Of a stretch of 64,000 nucleotides of DNA, positions 1 to 11,600 are shown one piece after another (the first letter of the stretch is position 1; every line of letters starts with the position of its first letter). The stretch spans positions 408,501 to 472,500 of the forward strand of contig NC_080062.1 of the NCBI RefSeq assembly GCF_026212465.1, read 5' to 3'. Source of the stretch: Amaranthus tricolor (Eukaryota; Streptophyta; Magnoliopsida; Caryophyllales; Amaranthaceae). The position numbers and the translations under genes are program-made. The notes beneath the pieces are model-generated. The model saw nothing but the letters and a program-made list of their open reading frames with translations. It was not told the origin of the DNA and did not search any database.

Positions 1-699
1 GTCTTTATCAGTCCGCTTCTTCTGTGACATTTAGGCCAAACAGGTAATCTTGTCTCATTGTCTTGGCTATGGCGTGTACCAGGTTATTTGTTTTCATTTG
101 CAGGTCGTTTTCGAGTCGAGAGTCTCAGTGGCTGCAAACTCCTTATGGTTTACTTTCCAACCCTCCCTAGACCCTGATTATAACTTCTATGAGTGGGAGG
201 CCGATATTTGTTTGCTTGAACTTGCGTCTGAATCTTTTGTTTACTTTTTTGCAGAAAAGAAGTAGCCAAATTGATAGATGATCTTCGGGAGAGTATGCAC
301 CCAGCTAACCGAACATGGCTTTCATCAATACGCAATCATTTACGAAAAACATTGCTCGATGGTCCTACGGAAGCATTTAACACGTCAAAACCACTGTCCT
401 TTCTGTCACATCCCGTTCCCGAGTGTTCTTGTTCAAGGGGAAAAAACAATCCTCCTAATGGTTTCAACCCTCGAGTTGCTTTTAAGATTCGAAGAATTTG
501 CCCTGCCTGGATGGGCATCGATCAAAACTCGAGACAAAAAGAAAAGGAAAGCGATGGCGAAGTTTATTCCGATGATGGCTTTATATCATCGTTTTTCTTC
601 GGGCGGGGAATGGATAATCAAGGGGCAAGTAATGGAGGAAATGGAAGCCGAGAAGAGTCACAGTTCGAGGACCAAGAGATCGAAAACGGGGAAAGATGA
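1..699 (+). CDS. 3' end of an unrecognised plant gene (partial)
   Basis: Three exon pieces can be joined in one frame: 3-43, 104-193 and 255-699 (stop TGA 697-699). The donor after position 43 reads AG|GTAATC and the acceptor before 104 is TTTGCAG. The second donor is less certain: GTGGGA at 194, with acceptor TTTTTTGCAG at 252-254, would give a 61-bp intron, near the lower limit for plants. It is the only GT I found that keeps frame with the last exon. The joined C-terminal protein reads through NPPLDPDYNFYE, then KEVAKLIDDLRES, and has a Cys-containing stretch PECSCSRG, a basic patch around RVAFKIRRICPAWMG and an acidic, Asn/Gly-rich tail. I do not recognise the family and see no catalytic motif. 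The start and most of the gene lie outside the window. An overlapping frame at 278-730 is also open, but its composition looks less protein-like and it does not join the upstream exons. Confidence 0.6.
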
Positions 700-2265
700 C
701 GGAGAACATATCTTCGGGAGATGTACATAGACAAATATTGGGTGGGTTGGAAATTTTTCGCGCTTCAACTTTCGACTGGCACGTTCCCGATTCTTTAGCC
801 AACTGCTTTAATTCTAGTATGTCCAGTTAGAAGCATTTGGCTGTTTTTCGAATAGATTTAATGTTAGAAATTTATGGGAGAATTTATAGTGCAAATTTTT
901 GTGTGTAGCAAAATCTTTACTGGTAGCTCTAAACTGTACAATTAGAATGAATCCTTCTAGATTTTGAGTATTACCTGATGATTATGTAAAATGTTTATTA
1001 ATAGTATATGGTATACTTATATTTATAGCTTTTTTTAAAAAATTTTTTAACCTTGTTGGTGCATATGGTATACCGATGCCTTGGTTATGGCTCGGTTATT
1101 TAGTTAAAAATTGTTTTAATATTGAATTGTAACATTTGACACAGAAAAATGACAAAGGAATTGGTTCTATTTACATGTAGAAATGAGTGTTTAGCGCATT
1201 ATATACTAGTATTCAGTATTCACCCATCAGTGACCAAATGCTAAGTATCAATCGGAATTCCGAATGAAGATTAGGTTTAAACAGTATTGGTTAATGGCTT
1301 AATGCTAATACTTATGCTTGAATAGCATGTATTCACCCAGTTCCTGCCTTTATGCGGGTTATTGGGTACGGTGATGATGACGATGATGGTGCATGGTGGG
1401 TTTCCAACTTCTTGAAGTATGGGTCGAGCCGTTGATGGTCATAGGTTTGATGAGAAAGGCAAATGGGAGAGGCGGTTCGTGGAATAGAATGTTGGAAAAG
1501 GCGATGAAAAGGGGACGATACTATTGAAAAGAGACGATAAACAATAAATATAGGAGTATTGTTAGTAAAGATGAATTATTGTAGCAAATTCAAAAGTAAG
1601 AAAGTATACAACATTTTTATATTAGTTTTGAAACAACTTAGACATAAAAAAAACTTTTAATGTAAAGAAATGAGAAACTTGCTCTAAAGAAAAACAAAAT
1701 AAAAAAAAAATAAAAACACATTGTACGAATATTTCTTTTCTTTTAGTTGCCTAAAAGAGAAACTTGAATGATAGCAATCTTTCTTGAGCCCACTATGTGT
1801 TCCAACTTTTTATCTATGTGCCCACACCTTTGCCATGTGAGGTGAATATATAATGTGTTCATTTGATCATTGTCCTTTCTATCTCATGATGTTTATGCAA
1901 GCAAATCATTGAGGAGTCACTAACAAGTGTAGTTGCTAAATTATCTTTTCTTTGAGAATAGAACATTGATTCTAAGGATGAAATTATTTTCAACCAAATA
2001 GCTCCAAGTAATTAAATTTTAAAAGTAAAAATTGTAAAGGTATTTTAAAAGTCAAATTAAAATTGTACGTTTCTGAAATTTTAAATAATTTTTGGATTTG
2101 ATATGGTCTATCTAGTCATGCAACTTGTAAGGTTAGAGAGGTAAACTTTTACTATTTGAACTATGTTTATAACTTACACAAAACAAACTTAACTATATAA
2201 TGACAATTGAAACTTCAATTGTGAAGGTATCGATACAAAAATGAGTTTTCGTCCATCCCTAAAAT
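700..2265. other. Intergenic, no gene seen
   Basis: AT-rich sequence between the first gene's stop and the tandem repeat upstream of the BIM gene. The first 150-250 bases are probably 3' UTR. I find no coding exon, tRNA or clear transposon end. A short GATGATGA-rich patch around 1365-1395 vaguely resembles the start of the SINE-like copies near 22.9 kb and 56.8 kb. Confidence 0.5.
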
Positions 2266-2269
2266 AGAA

Positions 2270-2640
2270 CAAGAAAGTCTACAAGAATATTGGCAAACGT
2301 ATCGAACAAAAATTACACTCTTATTATTTGATCCATTCACTCGACTCGACTCGATTGAACTTTGATAAACATGAAGCAAAGAACTTGAATTGGGATAATA
2401 CAATCTTCAAGAATGTTAGCAAATGTATCGAACAAAGGTTAAATTATACTTAATTCAACTCATTATTTGATTAGTTCATTCGACTCAAGTGAACTCTGAT
2501 AAACATGAAGCAAAAGACTTGAGTTGGAATAATACAATCTTCAAGAATACTAGCAAATGTCAATTCAACTTATAATTTGATCATTTCACTCGATTCGATT
2601 AAACTTTGATAAACATAAAGCAAAACACTAATACAATAAC
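2270..2640. repeat. Tandem repeat, about 130-bp unit, nearly three copies
   Basis: The string CAAGAAT followed by a GCAAA block recurs at about 2282, 2408 and 2542, giving periods of about 126 and 134 bases. Each unit also contains a CATTCGACTC-like segment and GATAAACATGAAGCAAA (third unit: GATAAACATAAAGCAAA). The third unit is truncated near 2640. The array ends about 240 bases before the first candidate ATG of the BIM gene, so it lies in that gene's upstream region. Confidence 0.8.
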
Positions 2641-2877
2641 AAATCCTTATTACTTTTAAACACCCATAAATTAAGGGGAAAGAAATTACAAATCACCAAA
2701 TAGATAGAAAAAAATTAGTATATTTTATTTAACACAAATAGACTAGATGTCTTTTGTTTTAAGAAATCTTCCCCCTTTTCTCGTTCTAATTTCTAGGGCA
2801 CCAATCTACCATTTTTATTTTTTATATTTATATTCACCCGCCATAACTGAAATCTTTCCAGCTTCCTCCCCTAAACA

Positions 2878-3039
2878 ATGGTGAGAACTGTAATACCTCC
2901 TCATCACCAGCATCACGAAGATAATGACGCCGAAGATATTGCTACTGATACCGACACTTATCCTCACCGAGGTTTTTTCTCTGACCGAAACTTTACTCTC
3001 CGAAAATTGGGATGTTGTGATGTTTATAGTTGTGAGTGA
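2878..3039 (+). other. 53-codon leader ORF in frame with the bHLH exon, ending in TGA
   Basis: An ATG at 2878 (context AAACAATGG, good for plants) opens a 53-codon frame that ends at TGA 3037-3039. The same frame continues without a shift into the bHLH exon, whose next ATG is at 3046. It is either an upstream ORF touching the main frame or the true N-terminus broken by a nonsense codon. A strong-looking donor, GTGAGT at 3032, overlaps the stop, but no acceptor I tried restores both length and frame: the CAG at 3070-3072 leaves a 41-bp intron and makes a TAA. Confidence 0.6.
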
Positions 3040-3045
3040 AGTGAA

Positions 3046-6000
3046 ATGTATTGTGAAAATGTTGTTGAAACAGAAGGCAAAAGCGCGGAGCATAAACCTA
3101 ATAATTATAGGTTAAAACATTCCGAGACTGAACAGCGTCGGAGGAGTAAAATCAATGAAAGGTGAATATCTTTTGTTTTGATTTCGTGTAAATTCTTTTG
3201 ATTGAGTTATATTTTGATGCTTTTCTGCGACATAATTCTCAATTTTGTGACTTTTGTTATTCCTATTTGTTTTGTTTCAGAATGTTGCCATATAATTGTA
3301 AATTGTTACTGTATCATTTTAAAGTATTCTGAATATTGGCTGTATTTTGAAAATCTTTTGATGACTATTATGTACTAGCGGAGTGTTGATACTTCTATAG
3401 AAGATATTTGAATTAATGTTGAATAGTATACGTGGCTGAGTATAGAAATATTGGACTTTTCAAGCAAAAGAGATGATGAACTGTGGGGTTTAGTATTGTA
3501 TTATGAATTGGAAGTATTGTTCTGTGTTGAAGAAGTGGTCCAAGAGTATTGAAATAGCTTATTGTCAACATATTGTAAATTGAGGACTTGAGGTGAGGCA
3601 AGGAGCTGATCTTTAAATTTATTTGTCATGTCCCTTGTCAATTTCTGTAGTATTGTATCTTCTACCAAGCAATGGCCCTTAGTGCATTTGCGTTGGTGAT
3701 CAGTAATTTGTAAAACCATTGAAGGATTTCTTTTTAAGTTTATCTGCACTGATGCACATTTGAATGGACTCATCCATGATTGATACGCACAATCTCATCA
3801 TCCTTATGATCTTGTTACTTTTACCAAGTACGCTGTAGAAAACATAGAAGAGAAGAGTAGTTTAACTATGTAATTAGTGTACTGCACTTTAGTAATAGTG
3901 CCAAAAATGAGTAGAATCCTTTTAAGGTTGGCTTGTATTTTGAATATCTATACTCTCCTTGGACATTGATCAAATAATAATCCATTTTTCATGGTGGTTC
4001 TTATAAACTGTAAAGTACCATGTTAGGTTTATGTGGGTCCACTCAAGAATAGATTAGAGATAGTTTTAGACTCTTAGGAAAAAAAGGAAGTAGATGTTCA
4101 ACAACCTCACCCCTAGGGATATCACACCATCTTAATGCTACTTCAAATGCGTAGTGGTGCTGCACAAAATTTACATTTGAGGGCAATGTTTTAGATGCAT
4201 TGATTTGAACCATGTTCACTTTAACTTTGCGTTTGCCTTTTTCTTACCTTCAACATAACGTTTCTGATGTGTCATTGCTTCCAATCATTTATAATGAGAG
4301 CCATTACTATTGCATCTTACTGAATTGTTGGGAAAGTTGCTTTTTGTAAAATTTTTTAAATTTCTTTATTGCAATTTGAAATATAGAAGTCAATAACCTC
4401 TTTTAAATTTGAATCCATTTGTCATCAAAGGAATTTAAAGTTTCTTTGAATAATATGCAACTTTTGCATCAGTTTCTTTGTGAAAACTCACATTCTAATT
4501 GCTGTATATGTTGTTTCCCTTCCATCTAGACATCCCTCCTTCTCTCCTCCGTTCTACCTCTAATACGTTACTTCTTCCCTCTACCAATAAAAAAGGATAG
4601 TGATTTCTCACAGACATTTGTGGTTTTGACTTTTGTTCAATATATCCTTAGGTTCCAAATATTGAAAGATCTGATTATCCCTAATGATCAAAAGAGAGAT
4701 AAAGCTTCACTCTTGCTAGAGGTGCATACATAACTATTGTTGTCTTAATGTTAATATATATTATTATTTCGATTCTATCACATTGCCTTTGATTTAATAT
4801 TGACTTTTCATCTTTGAAGGTTATAGAGTACGTTCAATATCTACAAGAGAAGTTACAAGTGTATGAAGGGTCCTATCATCAAGTATGGTCTCAAGAGCCC
4901 ACTAAATTGATACCATGGATATAGAGTTCTTAAACTTATCACTGCTCTTGTTTTCACTTTGAACTTGCTCTTGATATCTTTGATAGTGTTTTGATCTTTT
5001 CCTTTTAAGATTTTTGTATCGAAGAAAAGCTTCTGAGCTCGAGTTCATTTTTCTATTAGCTTTGTTTTTGGCGATATCGTATGTTACCTAATAGTGTTAT
5101 TGGTTTTTAATTTTTTGGTCTCATCTGAGATTAAATTTACTCAAGTAAACCGCTAGTTTGACTTTGAGGGAAGGAAATTGTAGAGTTTTGTGTGTATTAG
5201 CTTTTTTTTAATGTTTGTGCTTTTGTTCATGTGTATATTTGAAAAAGTTGTTATTAGTATATCCCCCTGATGTCATTTAGTGATTCTCACCTAGGCGTGG
5301 TTTGGAAAGTGGATATAGGCAAACTTATTATTGTTAGTAATTACAAAAAAGTTGTTTTCGATTCACCCTTGGTAGCAAGCAACATTTGTAATTTTATAAA
5401 TAAGGAGTGCACATGATTTAATTAGCCATTTCAATATTCATTATAAATTGAAACTAAAAAGTATAAATCTCTGTGAAATTAGATAAAAATGACAAACATT
5501 TAAAATTTATATAAAATTGAGAAGCGATTAGGCATGGAAAACGCATGAAGGAAAAATGACACAGGCCACAAAGACTACTCTTGGTACCCTTTTTATTATT
5601 GGTCCTCAAATTGGATATTGGTTGGTTTAGATTTTATCGAAGAAAATATGAAGAAGCAAAGTGTCTTGCCACTGGCCCACTGTAGATAATTTATGGCCTA
5701 GTATTATAGCTCTGGCCAAGCCACACACAACACAGCGTTTTCCCAATGTCATTAGAGTGGCTTCCATAAGGGTATAGTGAGAAATGAGGTGGTTTATACA
5801 CAACCTTACCCTTGTAATAACAAAGAGATTTTTCAAGTTAACCATTGATTGCTATGCTGTTTAATAAGAGTGCACATGCTGTTCCTGGTTGGCTTAACAG
5901 TAATGGGACAGGTCACATACTGACACTGTCCTGGCTATGCACCATTGTACCTGCCAGTTGTAGCATCCTTTAGCCCTATGAAGAGATCCTGAGCTCTAGT

Positions 6001-8648
6001 TTCATCTCCAAGTGCTTTAATCTCCAAATGATGGGTATGAGGTAGATGCCTATGTGTAATATCTACAAAGAGGTTCTTGTTCAAGCTACATTATGCTTTC
6101 CTTCCTCTTATTTGTCATTCAAGTATGTAAAACTTGTGTACCTCAATTGAACTACCCAGTATTGATCTCAAAGTAGGTAAACAAACCATATGGAGGAAAA
6201 ATGATCACTCACTGGAGCGACATCAGGAAACAAAATATCACTATGACAAGTTGGGAGGTTAACATAAAACCACTTAAAATCCTAATTTTGAAGCAAGATG
6301 CTTCTGTATCAAGACTGTAGATAGCAGCAATTTTACTTGTATCGCTCCCGGCAAATGTTATATCTATATGTAATGCTGGAGACCTTCTGGATACTCTGCA
6401 TAAATTAGAGTGGGTTCTCACAAGCTTTGTGAGCCGCAGTTTTGGTTCTTTGAGAGTCATGTTGGCATTGAATTTTTTTTCCTCCTGTTGTATTTATATT
6501 TATGAATTGAGCCTAGGGGGGATCTATTTAATGACATTGAGATATGGAATGTTGTATTCATCTTAATGGATTGCATTTAAAAATATGATAAGTCATTACA
6601 TTGTTCTATAAATAACAATAATAGTGGTATACATATTTCAATTGCCTTTGTGCTAGATGCTATTATTTCATTGAACTGCCATGAAGAAAGTCTTCATTTT
6701 TGAAATTGTTAAACAGAAAGCCAATCATGGGCTAGTGGACAACTATGTTAATCATTCACAGGCCATGAGAAATGGCTTTTTGGACGAGAATACTGCAATT
6801 CAACCCATGACTAGCATGCAAGGCTCAGTAGAATCAGAGTACAGTGGAGAATTTCCTCACCGAGCAGATCATGCTACTGGGTCAGTGAATGCTGTTGTAC
6901 CCTTGAGCATTCCCTTGCAACCATGTCCATACCCTCCTGGAAAAGGATTGCAGCTTATTGAGAATCTTTCTTCCCACCCTGAACCATCTACAGCCAAGGG
7001 TTTTACTATAGTTACTGAAGATAGGACATTTGATCGGGGTTCAATTAGTGTTTCCGATGTTTATTCTCAAGGGTATGTTATGCGACTCTACTCAATGAAT
7101 GTGTTTTTCTCTATTGATAAAATTTCCTGTTTGTCCTTTCTTCATTATTCGGCATGCCATGTCTGCCATAGTACAAAAATATGGATTGAGTTGCGGTAAT
7201 GGTTGCTAATCAACTTTTGCAGTCAATGCGGATAGTTTCGTGGTTGTATCAACCTATTTTTTGGTCACGGCAATCTTAACTTCCATCACGTACGGATTCC
7301 CTTGCAAGTTGCAACCATGTCCATACCCTATTGCAAGAGGAATCCAGCTAATTGAGAATCTTGCTTCCCATCCTCATGAATCACAACTAGTATATTTTGC
7401 ATGTTATTTCTGAGGCGCTTGAATTAGGCACTATAAAGTGAGGTATTGTCTCGCACAATCCAATTAAGCACCGAATCCTTTGTCCACCCAAGACACTAGC
7501 CAAAAGCATGCCTAGGTGAGCTTTCTAACTAAAAGCCAACCACTATAGTATCCCCTTTTCAGTAGTGATCGCAAGTTTTTCTACTGGATCAAATGTCATT
7601 TAGGTGTACTTATTTGTTGCTATCTGCATTAGTTTGAGCTCTCGTACTCTCTTTTAAATTGATGGTCCTTTGATATTTGCATAGAGTCCTTTTACGCCAA
7701 TCCCAAAAAGGTAGAAATATTAAAATGCTTCTTCATGCTTGCATTGAATTCATGAATTGATATCTGACTTTTGGTATCGAACAGACTACACAAGAGACTT
7801 GCCCACTCACTGCAGACTTCTGGAGTAGATATATCACATGCCAACATCTCAGTTCAACTTGATGTTGGCAAACAAGTACGTAGGTGCTCGAATTCTGTTG
7901 CACCATCTACAGAGGTAGGTCTCAGGTTCTTTTTGTTTGTCACTATTGTTTGAAGGGGCTGACTTATTGCCATTAATATTATGTAAGATGATATCTACAA
8001 GGCCCACATTGACTCTTGATTACTGGTCAAACTGATCCGTATCCAATTGCAAGTCAAATTTTCATGGCAATACCCTTAGGCCTTATTTATCTAAAACTAA
8101 GTAGCTGTAGAGCTGAATGTGAACTGTTCCGAACTGAATCAGCCCAAAAATCAATGTCTAATATTTAATGACTGATGAACCAGTAGTAGTTGACAACAGC
8201 CTCATACAGAATATAAATATGACCTGAGCAAGACCTAAACTAAGTCGAAATAAACCTGGAATATGGATATTTCAATAACTGAATATATTATCTGAAAGAA
8301 CCAGAACTCAAATAAGACTTAGAAACTGCAATTTGCAAAGCTTGCCTTTTTGCGAGGTTCATAATTTAACTCCCTCCAAAAAAAGAGGGTTCATAGTCGA
8401 ACTTTCTATAATTTCAGTTTTCTGGCCTTCAATAGGTAACATAAGCTATTTTCATTTTTGCCCTTACCTTCTCCCTCTATTAGTGTCTTCGGAATGGGAA
8501 TAGCTTTGTATTGTTCCTATGATGCCTATTGCTTTTTCAAGATGGTGACAATCGGACTTCAAACTGTTAGCTCATATCAAAGGCTATGGAGCTAAGTGCT
8601 AAGGAGCCTGTTCAGCCTGCCAAGCGACTCCACACAGGAGAAAGCTAG
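3046..8648 (+). CDS. BIM-type bHLH transcription factor (BES1-interacting Myc-like)
   Basis: This nuclear E-box-binding bHLH protein belongs to the BIM1/2/3 family, which partners BES1 in brassinosteroid responses. Exons with consensus borders are 3046-3161, 4652-4721, 4820-4882, 6717-7072, 7785-7914 and 8571-8648. They sum to 813 nt, 270 residues plus stop. The basic region [16 protein letters not shown] keeps the H-E-R triad for CANNTG binding. Helix-loop-helix follows as [20 protein letters not shown] and [17 protein letters not shown]. The C-terminal exons carry the family signature [11 protein letters not shown], then [19 protein letters not shown] and QLDVGK, ending KRLHTGES. Two oddities weaken the model. 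The start at 3046 follows an in-frame TGA at 3037. The family motif [11 protein letters not shown] is encoded right after 4882 but has no usable donor behind it, so it is either skipped or ends translation at TAG 4922-4924. The last acceptor (TTAG before 8571) is chosen by frame. Family assignment is firm, but intactness is not. Confidence 0.8.
5630..5850 (-). repeat. SINE-like fragment in the third BIM intron
   Basis: Read on the minus strand, the block TTACAAGGGTAAGGTTGTGT followed by a C-rich stretch and a CACTATACCC segment resembles the core of common plant SINEs (GGTAAGGnTGCGTAC...). It is diverged and lacks a clear A-tail or target duplication, so it is probably an old truncated copy. 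It sits inside the 1.8-kb intron between 4883 and 6716. Confidence 0.4.
7295..7382 (+). pseudogene. Partial duplicate of BIM exon 4 inside the following intron
   Basis: This stretch copies the coding segment at about 6909-6987. Shared blocks include CAACCATGTCCATACCCT and AATTGAGAATCTT / TATTGAGAATCTT. The copy carries a 7-base insertion (GTTGCAA duplicated) that shifts frame, plus several substitutions, so it is not a functional alternative exon. It lies 220 bases downstream of the true exon end at 7072. Confidence 0.85.
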
Positions 8649-11600
8649 TTAGTTTATTTATTATTTAGCTCTTTTTATTATGTGTGTTTGTTTATAGGGT
8701 TTTGGCTCTTCATTCTAGTGTTCATTTGCTCTCTCTTGGCCAAGGGCAAAAAGAACCAGTTCAAGTTAGATTTAGAGTTTTGGGTTGTCTATTTTAATCA
8801 CATCGACCACAACCACCTGATTGTAGATTCCGTTGTACATGTTTTTTGTGGTAATTGGTTCTATTAATGATATGCTAATTTATGGTAATAAATGCTTGCA
8901 ATTCTCTTGTATTTCTCACATTGCTTGGGAATGTTCATTTCCACTGTTTCCTTCAGCGGTTATCAGCAGTCCATGTAATATTATTTCGAAAGGATTTAGT
9001 GATGGAAGCCAATTTAACGCTTCTCTTTTTGTTCATGGTTGTGGATATCAATATCGCCTTGTGTTTTATGTCCTGCTGCATTACTCGTGCCGAATGCTGC
9101 ATGCCCGGGTAAGACTGGTTCATTTTTAGTCATGAATAGTGTCTAATGTATGATCATATAACTAAGTCAATAAACTTCTACATTTTCAACATGACATGTT
9201 ACCTGCATTTAGTCTGAGCAGTGATTAACCTAAGTTAGAGCTGAACAGCCTTCTGTATAAGCGCTTAGCGCCTTGATTTTTCTTATTAATTGTCGTTTAA
9301 TGTTATGCTAGAGTGAGTAGAGGTGATCCACAAAGCCCAGCAGGTGGGGCCAGAATTTTGGGCCCAGTAGTTGGGTCCAGCATTTGGGCTTGATATGATG
9401 GAACCCAAATATGTCCAATTGTTGCATTAGTATTTGTGTACTAGTATAAGTGTTTTTTTTGAATTACATGATTGACTACTGGGAAGGAAAGAAAAATAAA
9501 TTGTGCATATTGTTTATAAATGAATAATATTATACTCCATATCGGTATAAATTTTGATTTTTGATTCGACGTGAAAACTTGATGGATCTCGACATGATTG
9601 AGGTATGATCCACGTGACTCTTTATTCAACATTTTGTTAAATTGTTTGATTTTGCAATACTAGCCATTTTTTAAATTTTGGCCTATTATTTCTTTGTTAA
9701 TTTTCAAATTTGGTTAATGTTTCACTATTATATTTAAAAAGCTCTTTTGTGACTTAATTGATTTTTAGGGTTAAATGAATCTACTTGAGTGTTGAGACTT
9801 GTATTAAATGGACTGTACTACTGAACTAAGCCTGTACTAAATAATCTAAAAAATTGAAAAGAATATTGATCTGTTATTAATTATTATGATTCAGGAAATC
9901 TGATATTGAACGCCTTCTTTAGTCATTTCATGGGTTAGATTGAAGCTTGGGTTTGTGTGATTTGGTTTCTTGGATCTGAAAGTTTTACCTTGTTGGTTAT
10001 TGGATCACTCGGTTTCCCTTGGAAGTTTGATCACTTATTTATTTAATTTTTAAAATATTTAAATAATACGGTCTCATGGCATGATAATTTCTAATGGGTT
10101 GGTTCATGTGTATATGTGTGTTAAATTAATATTTACAATTTCAAAGCTATCAATTAGAAGAATAGACTAATTGTTTGAGCTCATCTCATGTTGAAACGGT
10201 CTCATATTTGTCAAAATTTTAAGTTTTAACCTTCTACTTAAATTTCGCCGTATTTTTTCCTTATGGAATACTCTATTTTAGAATTGATTGTTGACTAATT
10301 CAGTTGATTTATTTTAATTAATCGATAATATTGTCTTTTTCATTAGCGGCATAAGTCAAACATTAACTCTTTTGTCCGTGGTTTTTATTTCTAACTCATT
10401 TGGTTCAGTGAAAAAGATTTAAATGGAAAAAAAGATGAGAAGTATTATTCACATCCACATCCACATTTTGAAAGTATTTCCTCTAAATTTGAATGAAATA
10501 TAATTTTCACAATGTTCTCACATTTTAACATGATCATTTTTTAGTTTTTTTATGAAACGATTTTCAAAAAATTATTTGCTAGTGAAAACTTTTTTTGAAA
10601 GCTTGTAATTAGGGTAAATCAAAAATTTATTTGTGCCAGATTAATTTTGTGTAACATTTTCTCACTAGTTTGTAAGAAATTATATAAGTATGATTGTGTT
10701 AAATTCACCATAACATATATTTTTTAAATATTATTGTTTTATACTTTTTAAATATGCGTATTTAAAGATGTTAATTATTTAAGTGTTACATTTAGTTGCC
10801 TAAAAACACTAGAGTTGCATATGAATAGATCCAGAGGAAGTATGACATGGTAAGATTCTACTATTTAAACTTTAATCATTTTCACACCTATGAGAAGGTG
10901 GGCAATATTAAAATGTTCAACTATTGCATTCAACATTAATCATGGTGTCAACTCTGGTAGTTCAATAGAGTACCTTCATAGTATACTGTATTCATCAATA
11001 AGTACCACTTTATAGAAATGTTTTAAGTTTGATTTTTATTATATGTTCGTATTTCTTTGTATATTTTGTTTATATGTTCTAAGTCTTATCTAAAGGTACT
11101 TTAATAAATTCAAATTATAAATCTTGTTATACTTTTCACCTTTATTTTTATCATATTACTAGTTTATTGATTTGTATTGATTACATTTTAATTATCAGTA
11201 TGTTCTCTTAAAATATTATGGAATTTGTATAATAAGAAATATCTTTTTATCAAAACTTAGCTTCATTCCGTGTATTCAAGTTTGCTTTAATTTTACAAAA
11301 AAGTTCTCTTGAAACAAGCACGATAAATATTTAAATTTTTAAAATAAAAGTGATATGTAATTTTTGTTAGAAATCAGTTATTTTGTATAATTATTTAAAT
11401 ACAAATCAAAATCTGAAACCAAGATATTTTAGGGGAAGTTGACCAAATGTCATAAATTATTATAACTATTATTATTATTTATTTAATTAAATGGGGTAAG
11501 CTTAATTGAAGGAGAATATCCCACCACTATGTGTTGGCATTAACATCTATGCCTCAAACTCCTACCAACCCTTGAAAATGATAGGTGTGGGAGGTGATTA

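Noticed and set aside
278..730. 150-codon plus-strand open frame overlapping the end of the first gene
   Set aside because: It overlaps the frame that joins upstream exons through good splice sites, and its sequence lacks plausible domain structure.
1325..1395. Possible third SINE-like copy
   Set aside because: Only about 35 bases around GGGTACGGTGATGATGACG resemble the other copies when inverted; too short to call.
8833..9129. Overlapping 98- and 76-codon open frames after the BIM stop
   Set aside because: Two frames are open over the same stretch, neither shows a domain, and the position fits BIM 3' UTR or spacer.
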